DNA of 64,000 nucleotides from Pachyseris speciosa. Lineage: Eukaryota > Cnidaria > Anthozoa > Scleractinia > Pachyseridae. The translations under genes and the position numbers were made by a program. The stretch's first letter is position 1. Each line of letters starts with the position of its first letter. This document shows, piece by piece, positions 46,296 to 57,673 of the stretch. The DNA is taken from the NCBI GenBank assembly GCA_016490735.1, contig JAEMWC010000162.1, forward strand, positions 732,501 through 796,500, written 5' to 3'. The notes beneath the pieces were generated by a model. It was not told the DNA's origin, ran no database searches, and saw nothing but the letters and a program-made list of their open reading frames with translations.

Positions 46296-46683
46296 CCCTG
46301 GCCAAACGAACTCGCAAGTAATCGCAAGTAACCGCAAGCTGAACTTGCATAGAGACTTGCGTTGAGTGGTCAAATGGACTTGCAAATACTATGAAATTTC
46401 CTTGCAAGCGCAAGCAAGTCGCAAAAAGACACACCTTGGTCGCCATCTTGGAACCCCTGCAGACATATGCTATATTTCATTGGCTAATAGGTTGTTATAA
46501 CAACGAATAGACGTCACTCACCTTGCGTTGACTTGGACTGGGCGGCCAAACAGTGAAAAAACTTGCCTCGACTTGCGTGCAAATTTGATCTGGACCAAGT
46601 GAGCGCACATCATCGCAAGTCAACGCAAGTGCACGCAATCCCTGGCCAAACTGGCGTCTGCTTGTGAGTCCGTTTGACCAGGG
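46296..46683. mobile_element. 388-bp MITE rich in CGCAAG repeats
   Basis: The inverted ends are CCCTGG(C/T)CAAACG(A/G)ACTC. The body holds about ten copies of CGCAAG or ACTTGCG, many in opposite orientations. No target duplication is obvious. It lies in intron 1 of copy 3. Confidence 0.65.
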
Positions 46684-47254
46684 CATAAAGCCAAACTTGG
46701 CAGTTTTCGATGGTTGAATTTGAATCTGGTTTTATCAAAAGAGTTGATAAGGCAAATGGGCCATCGTAAAAGATTCGAGTGCTGACGTCTCGAGCGTTAG
46801 CCCTTTGCCAAACATTTTGTTTGGCGAACACTAAACAAAAACATGGTGACGAATTAAAGCGGATTAAAGGGCCACAATGAATGGAGAGCACAACGCATGG
46901 TTCACATAACTAGCTGTCAAAATAGCCAGGTCCCAGGTGTAACTAGATAGATAATTTAGTTGAGTACCGGGATCGCAGACCAGATTGAAATCTGTTGAGG
47001 CTACAGTTTATGGAGGATCAGATTTTGCGCACTTTGTTTACGACAGGTTGCATATGCTACTGCTATGGTCTTTCGTATACTATATTGCGAAATCTATGTC
47101 ACTTCAATTCGCAAGTTCTAAAACAGGCAGAATGATTTACCAGATACTTCCCAAATTAAACTGCTGCGATTTTCCCAGCGGTATGATAATATATCGTCGC
47201 AAGAGACTTTATGAATACTAAGGCAGGGAAGGCGAAAATTGACGTTAAGCTTGC
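46684..47254. other. Copy-3 intron 1, remaining part
   Basis: No gene or repeat recognised. Confidence 0.4.
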
Positions 47255-47498
47255 CTGAGGGCTGAAATGATGAAATAACGCATTCACTTGAAGGACATTT
47301 TTGGAGGCCTTGTATTTGTCAGTGGCTAACAACTCACATAGATAAAGACCACTTGAGTCTGGATTCGCCGTCAGGTTTGAACGACTTACACCTCAACTCG
47401 TTCAGACATTTGAATGTGCAATCAAATTTGTGATCAGCCGAAGTGGAACTGACTCTTGTCACCGATAACTTGTGATTAAGATCCGGTTTGAAGTTCCC
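47255..47498 (-). pseudogene. Gene copy 3: PAN exon, 3' part
   Basis: The - strand reads GNFKPDLNHKLSVTRVSSTS, HKFDCTFKCLNELRCKSF, and then after one inserted base resumes the family sequence to FHHFSPQ. The donor after CAG reads GCAAGC instead of GTGAGT. Together with the MITE at its 5' side, the exon is dead. The preceding codons are at 48623-48690. Confidence 0.8.
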
Positions 47499-48622
47499 CA
47501 TAGCCAGAAATCCCATAAAACATGGCTTCCAAAATGGCCGCAAGCATGCGCGGATACGGATTTAACATGGCGGCGAAACATAAAGGAAATGAGGGGAAAA
47601 TAATTTTGTTTGCATTTTGTGGCGTAGCCGCACAAAACTAAGTATTCCACATGATTTTAGTAGAGGGAGTCAAGTTCGAACCATGTTATAATTGAGTAAA
47701 ATATGAGAAAAAAGTAGTTTTAAAGGGTGCTTGTTTGATCGAAATCACCTTATAAGCTAGCCACACTTTTCTCTCAATGTTTTTTTAAATAGGTCTTACC
47801 TTCATGGTTTTCTTAGTCAGCTTCGACAAAAAAACTGCACTAAATTAATACTTCATGATCTTATTCGAAAGATAAGTTATAAAACTCGTAAATATAATAA
47901 TTTTGGTCCTAATACATTTCTTTAACACGGTGCGTTTTGTATGTGAATAGTGGCATTTTCCAGAAATGCGAGACGAGCCGAGATGAAGCCATTACGGAGG
48001 AAAAATGCATCTTCGAGAGGTTTGCTTTCATTCCAATACGTTCGCCATATTGTTTTGACGTGTTTCCAGTGGTCAGTTGTATTCCCCATAACAAGTTAGG
48101 TATATATGATGAACAGGCCGAATTTCGAAAAATAGCGGGAACTTCGAAGTAATTATCGAAGGAAGTACAGTACTATAGGGGAGCAGGGTTAGCGCAGTGG
48201 TGAGAGCGCTCGCCTTCCACCAATGTGACCCGGGCTCGATTCCCGGACTCGGTGTCATATGTGGGCTGAGTTTGTTGGTTCTCTACTCTGCTCCGAGAGG
48301 TTTTTCTCAGGGTACTCCGGTTTTCTCCTCTCCCCAAAACCCAGCATTTGATTTGATTTCATTTGATTTGAGTTGAGTTGATTTAATTTGACTTTATTTC
48401 TAAGTATTCACATATCCCAAGTCAGATGTAACACCAATTAAATCATTTCAAACTTGGTAAATTGATTTTGTGGATGCATTTCGATCAATAATCCTTAAAA
48501 GTAGCGAAGCAAAGAGCATGTAAACAACTATAATAGCCTTCATTTGTCCGCCCGCCATGTTGAATATCAGAATATACGCGCCCGCCGTTCAATCCGCTGA
48601 CTGTCTTGGATTTCTGGCTATG
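47499..48622. mobile_element. 1.1-kb inverted-repeat element inside PAN exon, no target duplication
   Basis: Perfect 15-bp inverted ends CATAGCCAGAAATCC extend with similarity to about 85 bp, including ATGGCGG near both ends. The flanks GAAGTTCCC and ATTGGCGATG join to give exactly the uninterrupted sequence of copy 2, so neither duplication nor loss occurred. It contains a SINE (48178-48400) and no transposase. The superfamily is unknown to me. Confidence 0.8.
48178..48400 (+). mobile_element. tRNA-derived SINE, full head
   Basis: The head GTTAGCGCAGTGGTGAGAGC (box A), then CGGGCTCGATTCCCGG (box B), is followed by a body with GTTGGTTCTCTACTCTGCTC and CTCAGGGTACTCCGGTTTTC and a (TTTGA)n-like tail. 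It is the same family as 14532-14720. Confidence 0.85.
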
Positions 48623-48690
48623 ATTGGCGATGTTATGTAGCTTTCGGTCTCGCAAAAGGGCGGCTCGCTGAAACTGCACAATAGAATATT
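48623..48690 (-). pseudogene. Gene copy 3: PAN exon, 5' fragment
   Basis: The - strand reads VQFQRAALLRDRKLHNIAN, matching copy 2 (VKFQQAALYRERKLNNIAN). It is cut at about 48690 by a transposon complex. The signal-peptide codons are absent, and gene-family 5' flank only reappears at 57787, some 9.1 kb away. Confidence 0.8.
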
Positions 48691-49089
48691 ATATAATACA
48701 GTAATAACCCACGTATAAGAACCTGGGTTTTAACAACCTGTCAGGCTAAAATTTTCATTTTAAGACCCCTCCACATAAGAGCCTATTAAGGCTAAAATTC
48801 TTATCAGTGGGGTTGCTGTAAAAGTGTAAAGGTAGAAACTGCTGAATGAGTTTCTTTGTTATGTTTTGTTAAGGACATATACTGTATCTGCACTGAACTG
48901 CCTATTGGCATTTCTCTATGGTACAAATAAATGATTTATACTGTATTATGAGATGATATTTATCACATATATAGTATATTTAGATAAAATTCATATGAAA
49001 ATATAAGAACCTATTTCAAGAACCTTGGTAGCCTAAATTTGCTTTAAGTACCATTTATAATATATATATTTAGCCAAGCCTAAAAGCGG

Positions 49090-50369
49090 AGCACCAAAAG
49101 CATTCTTTTTCTACTGGCATTTACATATAGTCTGCTTGTCATATCACCCATCTGACCTCACTCAAGCTACAGACCCAATGCTGTAGAAAATAGTATGGAA
49201 AGGTGATCTGAGCCAGTGGCACAGTGGATTTGGATCCCACGTGGATTTGCACCCTCCAGTCCAGATCTGCTTGTGGATCAGATTTGGACCCCCTAGTCCA
49301 GAACTGCGAGCAGATATGAATCCCCTTTTACGAATTTGGACCCCCACCCCTCCTAAAAACAAGCATTCTATTGAGTAAGGTAATAAAAATTCCTTTCCAA
49401 ACTGAGTTTGGAGATGTTAAAAAAGCAAAATAAAAATATTGAGGTAGGTTTTTTTAAAATAATCTTTAATACCTTTCTTAACATCTTAGAGCAATACCTA
49501 AGGACAGGTCTGTTTCCCCATTCAACTGTACTAGGCAACTTAGTTACATACTTAGCTACTTAGGAATGGTTTAGAGCCACTAGAAATTGGTGGAGAAGCC
49601 TGGTGATTGCTCCTTGGAATCAGTATCACATCAGATATATAGTGATTCAGATCATCACTTCATAATGAATGCAATTTCAATTATCCACAGCCTCCCATGA
49701 GACAGTCAGAAATCGGAAATTGTGTATCCTCTGGATATATGTATGCCTCACAAAAATTATGAAAGAAAGATACATGGAAATCAATAAAAATATTTAGATG
49801 CCATGAATTAAGACCAAGATATTTATTTTGATCAATTACTTCTTGACCTTACTATCACAAAAAAAAAACTGCTTGCTAACATTAAGCTCATCACTCAATG
49901 CACCTACAGTGTTTTCAAAAAGAAATCCAGCTGCTCTTCTGGCAAGTTGAGTGCAAGACCAAACAACTTGATAATAATATATTGGGCATTTGGTTGATAC
50001 CACTATCAACGTGATTCATCAAAGCAAAAGTGCTGGAAATCCGTTAGCCATCTTAACTTGATCTTAACATACTTCATCAAACATCAGAGATTCCATTAAA
50101 CATTAATGCCAAATGTCATCCAAACATCCCACAAGATTGGTGTGACCAGCTACTAATAAAATTAATTGAAAGACTGTATGCAGGAGGAGGAAGTCCAAAG
50201 GATGTGTACATTGATGAGAAAGAGCTTACTTTAAGTTTAATTTTAAGTTTTAAGTTTAATAATACTTTGTCATGTGAATACAACTAAGTTGATACAAAAC
50301 AAAAAAGTGCATGACTGGAGAATAATTGGGAGAAACTAAATTCCCATACAAAGAATATTATCTAATATT
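49090..50369. other. Interior of Tc1-type element, no gene
   Basis: AT-rich, with short open frames only. AAGCCTAAAAGCGGAGCACC near 49079 echoes, inverted, the GGTGCTCCGCT that ends the duplicated units at 53716 and 57784. Confidence 0.4.
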
Positions 50370-51337
50370 ACACATTCTAAAAACTAAGAGGTGAAATTTA
50401 AACGTGGCCCAAAGCTAACCTAATCAAATTACATCAAATACTTGTCTCTTACAAGTCACCCCTGATTTGAGATTGAGATTAAAAATCATGAAGTAATCCA
50501 AAGCAAACCTAATTAAATTACATACTTGTCACTCACAAGCTACATCTGATTTAAAATTGACACTAATAATGTAATAGATAGGACTTAAAACTGCTTAAAG
50601 AAGGTGCATGCATGATGTTCGATGGAACACCATTCCAGTCTGTTATGTAGCGATTAAAAAAAGAAAAGCTGAAGGCCATATATATATTTAGCCATGCCAA
50701 GCCTAGAATCGGAGCTGCACACTCTCACCGAGCAACTTCGCAAGAGTTTATTTGGGCCAGTTTAATTTGTGTCCAAAACAATTGAGCAGCAGCAGGGAAA
50801 ACGAAGAGTTTTCGATAGTAAACGTTTGCAAAAAAGAAAAAAAAAAGACGGACATTCTTGAGTCTAACTACTTTGAGATGAAAGCGTAAAGGGATTCAAA
50901 GCGGATCAAAAACAAAACAAAACAAAACAAAAACACTGCAAGCGAACAAAGTACGATGCCGGCGAGTGTTTGCTCGAAGAAGGAGAAGGTGGAGAAATTA
51001 AACAAGACTAGCTAGTAATTAAAATAGCTTGTAATGATAAAGCTAGGAAAATCGGTATTTATTTTGACATAAATGCCCCTAGAAAAAAAAATAAAGGGTA
51101 CAAACTCTTCGTTTACAGCAGTCAACAGGAATTGACCGCGGTTCAGAAACAATAGAACAACAAACATAAGACTTATTACAAGAAAACAAAGCACAATATG
51201 AATAATCTTTCTTCGAAGATTCTTGGAGAAGGTGCAGAAATTGGACAGGTAACAAAACTATCTTGTATTAAGCTAGAAAATCTCCTTAGCAGATTTGACA
51301 TAAATGTCCGTAGAAAAGACAAAAAAGAGGTCCGTAC

Positions 51338-51416
51338 CTGATCGTTTAGAGCAGTCAACAGGAATCACTGAGGCAGCAATCACTCGGAATGCGACAGAGC
51401 TGAATAATAGAGCCAT
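51338..51416 (-). CDS. Candidate leader exon, unit 1 (signal peptide, splice donor)
   Basis: The ATG at 51416 on - opens MALLFSSVAFRVIAASVIPV, then DCSKRS, followed by CAG|GTACGG. This has the form of a secretory first exon: a hydrophobic core, small residues at a likely cleavage site, then a donor in phase 1. The partner at 54735-54813 has the same length and the same donor position, and its two base differences are both synonymous (Ala codons). No second exon could be found. A near-repeat of its last 35 bases lies at about 51095-51130. It may be an exon trapped in a repeat rather than an active gene. Confidence 0.4.
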
Positions 51417-52574
51417 TTCCCACAAAATCTTTCCTTGGCTTACACAAAACACTTAAGTGCTTTGATGGTTTTACTGTTACTTCCCATGTCTTGCGAAGAA
51501 CCTTCTTCAATTAATGATTCTCAGTGGCAAAACATCATCCAGATAACGAAGAAAGCGCTTGCCAAACCAAACGAGCATTTCTCTCGCAGACCCGTCCACT
51601 TTAAAATTTATCAAAACCAGCCAGCCAGTCAACCCATTTCGCTGTTTTTAACATCCAAATACTGATTCTTACCGGTTCAAACAAACGACATGTTTAAAGA
51701 CGGCGAAACTTAATTGTTGTTTACAGGCTGCTTTCGACGAAGATCTCTTAAAGACTTGACGAAGTGAAGCGCGCTGGGTTTTGACTGTTTTGGCAGCATT
51801 TTGACAACTTAATGTCAGATTTTGAGAAGTGCACATGCACATGCATTTGATCGGATTTTTTATTTTTACTCCAGCTCGAGTCTCCCCCTTTAATGCTTAA
51901 TTTTACGAGGACTCATTGCGATTACGTGTTGATAAGATAAGGGCAAAAGTTTCTTAACGCTACTGTGAGGAACCAAGGTCGAAAAACAGTCAGCCAAGCC
52001 GAGTAAAAACACTCGTTCGCTTGCAAAGAAAACAACGTAACAAAACAAACAAACAATTCAACTACCTCTTTGCGTCCAAAACGAGTACAGATGATTGTTA
52101 TTTATATCAATTTGGAGAGAAAAATACAAGTTTCATTCCTGAACAAAAGTAACAACGATTAAACCAAATGTTAAGCTTCTATTTATTTAATTTACCTCAC
52201 TGTCCTGTGTTGTAGAGGTTTCTACCACTTGAAAATGCGTAAGCTTCAGTAAAGTAAAAACAAGCATCCGCAAAAATAGCAAACGGTTTGTCCAAAGAAA
52301 GAGCTTCTTCCACAGAGTTTGAGCTACTCATTCCTCCCATTAATACCGGTGAACTGTTAACTGACTTTTCTTGGTGAGATGCAAGATGCCGCGGTGAAGT
52401 GAAAGCCCTTGAAGCGTTGAATTATACTGTTTTCAACCGCACAATCTTTGAAGCATATATATGTAAATACCTTCGAAGCCATGAAAGCCGTAGAACAATA
52501 TACTCAAGGAACCATGCAAACACAGTTTGCCACTCAGCTTTCGACACACATCTCTATTGAAAGAAAAACTTTTT

Positions 52575-52645
52575 TCCCCGAGTCGGAATCGAACCGACGT
52601 TCCCCAGTTACTAGTCGGGCGTGATAACCACTACACTACCGGAGC
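52575..52645 (-). tRNA. tRNA-like module (AGU), foldback left arm
   Basis: The same 71-base module as 31496-31566, with box A TAGTGTAGTGG and box B GGTTCGATTCC intact. The acceptor's last base is A, giving one mismatch with G1. A T-run follows downstream. Confidence 0.6.
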
Positions 52646-52948
52646 AACCACGCTGGTAACGCGGCCACTTTAGAAAGTGAGTAGTATCGCACGTCGGCCA
52701 TTCCTCGGAACATTTTTCTTTCGAGACTTTTGTGTGTTTCCTGGCTTCTAAATTCCCTGAACGGGAATTAGAAATATATATATGTAAATACCTTCGAAGC
52801 CATGAAAGCCGTATATATATTTCTAATTCCCGTTCAGGGAATTTAGAAGCCAGGAAACACACAAAAGTCTCGAAAGAAAAATGTTCCGAGGAATGGCCGA
52901 CGTGCGATACTACTCACTTTCTAAAGTGGCCGCGTTGCCAGCGTGGTT

Positions 52949-53019
52949 GCTCCGGTAGTGTAGTGGTTATCACGCCCGACTAGTAACTGGGGAACGTCGG
53001 TTCGATTCCGACTCGGGGA
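52949..53019 (+). tRNA. tRNA-like module (AGU), foldback right arm
   Basis: The mirror copy of 52575-52645 in + orientation. AAAAAAGTTTTT directly after it offers a Pol III terminator. Confidence 0.6.
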
Positions 53020-53626
53020 AAAAAGTTTTTCTTTCAATAGAGATGTGTGTCGAAAGCTGAGTGGCAAACTGTGTTTGCATGGTTCCTTGAGTATATTAAT
53101 CTTTGAAGCTTTTCCTGAGAAAAATCTTCCGTCCTTCCTTTCATCACTTGAAAATTCACCTTCCGGAGTATCTTTTGATAAGATCTTGATCTTTATGCTT
53201 TTTACGCGAAAGACAAACTTCGATCGAAGAAGATGAAGTTGTTTTGCTCAAAATAAAGAAACCAACTGAATGTGAAATTACCAGCCGCAGAAAGCGCGCG
53301 AAAAATTTTAACGGCCTCGATTTGATTTGGGTGTCCCACACTTGGCTTGAGCCTGCGATCCAATCGAAAGCAAGTACCTGGTCAGCGGTCAACTTCAAAA
53401 AAACAGCTGACCTCGATGAGGTCTTAACTTGAGCCCGCGATATGGTCACGTTACACTGGTCAGCGGATACCTTGTTTTGACAGGTGTCAATTGGCTATAA
53501 AATGGATGTCCAGTATCAAAGATGTACGCTGTAAAGTAGCTGGTCACCTGGGCCAGGTGGAGTATGGCCGCCATGTTGGATTATTATGATTATTATTAGG
53601 ATATTATTAATTATTGGGTGACTCCG

Positions 53627-53650
53627 TCGTCGTCGTCGTCGTCGTGCGTA
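53627..53650. repeat. (GTC)n microsatellite, unit 1
   Basis: Short GTC run, also present and longer in unit 2 (57674-57703). Confidence 0.9.
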
Positions 53651-53721
53651 CGCGCCCACGAGCAATACCGCTAGCCATTTTTACCATAAGAAAAGCAGTT
53701 GACGGGTTTCTATAGGTATGG

Positions 53722-53745
53722 TGCTCCGCTTGACGGCCCTTCGGG
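53722..53745. repeat. Perfect G/C hairpin at unit boundary
   Basis: GACGGCCC-TTC-GGGCCGTC, an 8-bp stem with a 3-base loop, sits between GGTGCTCCGCT and the Tc1-type right end. It resembles a Helitron 3' hairpin, but no CTRR end follows at the right distance. Confidence 0.7.
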
Positions 53746-54734
53746 CCGTCGGAGCTCCGCTATAAGAACCTTTTTAGGCTAAACTGGAAAATACAGGTTC
53801 TTATACGTGGGCTATTACTGTATTAAACATTCTAAAAACTGAGAGGTGAAATTTAAACGTGGCCCAAAGCTAACCTTATCAAATTAAATCGAATACTTGT
53901 CTCTTACAAGTCACACCTGCTTTGAGATTGACACTAAAAATAAAGAAGTAAAATTGAAATACAATCCAAAGCTAACCTAATTAAATTACATAATTGTCAC
54001 TCACAAGCTACATCTGATTTAAAATTGACACAAATAATGTTATAGATAGGACTTAAAACTGCTTAAAGAAGGTGCATGCAAGTTGTTCGATGGAACACCA
54101 TTCCAGTCTGGTATGTAGCTATTATAAAAAGAAAAGCTGAAGGTTAGCCAGGCCAAGCCTAGAATCGGAGCTGCACACTCTCACCGAGCAACTTCGCATG
54201 CCTTTATTTGGGCCAGTTTAATTTGTATCCAAAACAATTGAGCAGCAGCAGGGAAAACTAAGAGTTTTCGATAGCAAACGTTTGCAAAAAAAAAGACAGA
54301 CATTCGCGAGTCCTAACTACTTTCAGATGAAAGCGTAACGGAATTCAAAACGGATAAAAAAACACTACAAGCGAGGAAAGTACGATGCGAGTGTTTTGCT
54401 CGAAGAAGGAGAAGGTGGAGAAATTAAACAATACTAGCTTGTAATAATAATAGCTTGTACTGATTAGTCTAGAAAAATTGGTATTTATTTTGACATAAAT
54501 GCCCGTAGAAAAGACAATAAAGGGTAAAAACTGATCGTTAAGAGCAGTCAACAGGAATTGACCGCGGTTCAGAAACAACAGAACAAACATAAGTATTACA
54601 AGAAAACAAAGCACAATACGAATAATATTTCTTCGAAGATTCTTGGAGAAGGTGGAGAAATCAGACAAGTAACAAAACTTGCTTAGCAATTTTGACATAA
54701 ATGTCCATAGAAAAGACAAAAAAGAGGTCCACAC

Positions 54735-54813
54735 CTGATCGTTTAGAGCAGTCAACAGGAATCACTGAGGCAGCAATCACTCGGAACGCGACAGAGCTGA
54801 ATAATAGCGCCAT
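54735..54813 (-). CDS. Candidate leader exon, unit 2
   Basis: The partner of 51338-51416: identical 26-residue translation, same 79-nt length, donor CAG|GTGTGG. The surrounding DNA has many substitutions and indels, so the unchanged peptide stands out. No downstream exon was found. Confidence 0.4.
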
Positions 54814-55379
54814 TTCCCACAAAATCTTTCCTTGGCTGACACAAAACGCTAAAGAGCTTTGATAGTTTTACTGGTACTTCCCATGTCTTCCGAAGAACCT
54901 TCTTCAATTAATGATTCTCAGTGGCAAAGCGTCATCCAGTTAAGGAAGAAAGCGCTTGCCAAACCACTCCAGCATTTCTCCCGGACACCCGTCCACTATA
55001 ACATTTATCAAAGCCAGCCCAGCCAGTCAACCCATTTCGGTGTTTTTAACCCTGATTCTTACCGGTTCAAACGAAACTTAATTTTGTTGTTTACAGGCCG
55101 CTTTCGACGAAGATCTCTAAAAGGTTTTTCTAATGACGAGTGAAGCGCGCTGGTCTTAACATTTTTGACAGCATTTTGACAACTTTATGTCAGATTTTGA
55201 GACGTGCACATGCACATGCATTTGATCGGATTTTTTTTTTTAACTCGAGCTTGAGTTTCCGCCTTTAATCCTTAATTTTACGAGGACTCATTGCGTTTAC
55301 GTGCTAATAAGATAAGGGCAAAAGTTTCTTAACGCTATTGAGGCACCAAGGTCGAAAAACAGTCAGCCAAGCCGAGTAA

Positions 55380-56700
55380 TATCTTTCGGATCGCCGACAG
55401 TCGATTGAAATAGAGAAATGCATATCTGAAAATGAAACGATCGTATGTGGAGTGCCTCAAGGCTCTGTACTTGGACCCTTGTTATTTTTGTTATATATTA
55501 ATGACATCCATAAATCTTCCAAGGAATTTACTTTTCATCTATTCGCAGATGATACAAGTCTAACTTATGTAAATGACAACTTACGTACTCTTGAACTAAC
55601 TGTCAATAATGAACTTGAGAAAGTAAGTGCATGGCTTAATGCTAACAAACTAACGCTCAACGTCAAAAAGTCTAATTATGTAATTTTTCGTCCGCGCCAA
55701 AAAAAATACTTTTCATTCCTCAAATTAAGATTTTTAATCCAACTTTAAATACTCGAGTAAATCTAGAGATGAAGGACTTTGTTAAGTATTTGGGCATAAT
55801 GATTGATTCTGAACTATCATGGAAGCATCATATTGACTTTATCTGTCACAAAATTAGTAGATCGGTTGGAATAATTGCTAAAATGAGGCATTACATTCCA
55901 CGGCATCTTCTTTTAAATTTATATCATACACTTATTTCTCCTTATTTAAATTATGGTATCTGTGCATGGGGCAACTGTCCACCGACCTACCTCAATAGGA
56001 TACATGTTCTGCAAAAACATGCTATAAGATTGATCTATTTTTCTAAACCCAGAGACCATGCAATCCCTTTTTTTATTGAAGCAAGCTGCCTTCCTTTGCA
56101 GTCCTTATTTTTTCAACAGTTAAGCTATTTAATGTGTGACGTTCATGCTAAGACAGCTCCTAAAAGTCTTCTCGATAAGTTTGCGAAAATCAATACAAAA
56201 CATCATTATAATACGTGATTATCTACAAAAGAATGCTTCTCTGTTAAATTCTCTAGAACCGAAAAAATGAAAAAATCTTTTACTAGAATTGGTGTGTCTA
56301 TTTGGAATTCTATTCCACTTTCTGTTAAGACTCTTAAAGTTTCTAATTTTCGTAAAAAAAATTAAATCACTACTCCTTAATGTTCTAGGTAATGAAGATA
56401 ATTATTTGAATGTTAATTATTTAATAGAATATTTTGTGAAGTTAACCTGATATGTTGTATATACTTCCAGTCCTAATTTTAGTCTTTTTCAAATAACAAA
56501 ATCCCTTGTACTTGAATTTATATGTAAGGTGTTTTCTTTCTGTATGCCTTTGTAATTCTCTTTTGTTTTTGTAATTTAATAACGCCTAAATTAAAGTCTT
56601 GTCCTGCCTAGATTAGCATTATAGCTATTTGCAGGACATGAAGTATTGTAAACTTTATATTTCTTTAAATAAAGACATTGTTGTTGTTGTTGTTGTTGTT
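55380..56700 (+). mobile_element. CR1/Jockey-group LINE, 5'-truncated, with exact empty site
   Basis: GTAA at 55376-55379 and 56701-56704 is the target duplication. Unit 1 near 51999-52010 (CCGAGTAAAAACACTCG) is the empty site. The frame from 55392 begins inside the reverse transcriptase (CGVPQGSVLGPLLFLLYIND, FHLFADDTSL, VSAWLNANKLTLNVKKSN), shifts at about 55745, and resumes KYLGIMIDSELSWKHHIDF to about 56216. It ends in a (GTT)n tail (about 56680-56700). The YADD-type box is FADD and intact, and a frameshift makes it inactive. Confidence 0.9.
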
Positions 56701-56704
56701 GTAA

Positions 56705-57639
56705 AAACACTCGTTCGCTTGCAAAGAAAACAACGTAACAAAACAAACAAACAATTCAACTACTTCTTTGCGTCCAAAACGAGTACAGATGATTGTTATT
56801 TCTATCCATTCGAGAGAAAAATATAAGTTTCATTCCTGAACAAAAGTAACAACGATTAAACCAAATGTTAAGCTTCTATTTATTTAATTTACCTCACTGT
56901 CCTGCGCTGTGTTGTAGAGGTTTCTACCACTTGAAAATACGTAAGCTTCAGTAAAGTAAGAACAAGCATCCGCAAAAATAGTAAACGGTTTGTCCAAAGA
57001 AAGAGCTTCTTCCACAGAGTTTGAGCTACTCATTCTTCCCATTAATACCGGTAAACTGCTAAGTGACTTTTCTTGGTGAGATGCAAGATGCCGCGGTGAA
57101 GTGAAAGCCCTTGAAGCGTTGAATTATACTGTTTTCAACCGCACAATCGATCCAGGTTTGAAGCTTTTCGTGAGAAAAATCTTTCGTCCTTCCTTTCATC
57201 ACTTGAAAATTTTCCTTCCGGAGTATCTTTTTACAAGTTCTTGATTTTTATGCTTTTTACGCGAAAGACAAACTTTGATCGAAGAAGATGAAGTTGTTTT
57301 GCTCAAAATAAAGAAACCAATTGAATTTGAAATTACGAGCCGCAGAAAGCGCGCGAAAAATTTAAAAGCCTCGATTTGGTTTGGGTGTTACACACCTGGC
57401 TTGAGCCTGCGATGCAATCGAAAGCAAGTACCTGGCCAGCGGTCAACTTAAAAAAAAAACGGCTGACCTCGATGAGGTCTTAACTTGAACCCGCGATATG
57501 GTCACGTGACAATGGTCAGCAGATACCTTGTTTTGACAGGTGTCAATTGGCTATAAGATGGATGTCCAGTATCAAACTATTGTGAAGTAGCTGGTCAGCT
57601 GGGCCAGGTGGAGTATGGCCACCATGTTGGATTATTATG

Positions 57640-57670
<31 letters not shown>

Positions 57671-57673
57671 GAC
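56705..57673. other. Unit 2, right part; no gene
   Basis: Parallel to 52003-53626 of unit 1 without the tRNA foldback. No coding sequence recognised. Confidence 0.5.

Larger units (their letters stand above)
52454..53097. mobile_element. Inverted pair of tRNA-containing units (foldback insertion)
   Basis: AATCTTTGAAG flanks it on both sides (52443-52453, 53098-53108) and the other unit copy gives the empty site. The arms 52499-52796 and 52813-53097 are nearly perfect reverse complements meeting at a short AT spacer. They are the same sequence as the tandem array at 31419-32165. Each arm holds a tRNA-like module. Near-perfect arms mean a recent event. Confidence 0.9.
50370..53716. repeat. Duplicated unit 1
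   Basis: It is homologous over its length to 53825-57784, from ATTCTAAAAACT(A/G)AGAGG to GGTGCTCCGCT. It differs by a 644-bp insertion (52454-53097) here and a 1.3-kb LINE in the other copy. It carries the 79-nt leader exon at 51338-51416. Confidence 0.85.
48699..53820. mobile_element. 5.1-kb Tc1/mariner-type element with TA duplication
   Basis: The inverted ends begin CAGTAATA(A/G)CCCACGT, then ATAAGAACCTG, with weaker similarity to about 75 bp. TA stands at 48697-48698 and 53821-53822. CAGT ends plus TA are typical of Tc1/mariner/pogo elements. No transposase is visible, and the inside is a mosaic that includes the first copy of a duplicated ~3-kb unit. It could be a composite. Confidence 0.65.

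Noticed and set aside
52611..52983. Two nearly identical 83-residue frames on opposite strands
   Set aside because: They are the mirror arms of the tRNA foldback and run through the tRNA-like module.
53722..53760. Helitron 3' end
   Set aside because: The hairpin is suitable, but no CTRR terminus follows and inverted repeats with a TA duplication fit a Tc1-type end better.
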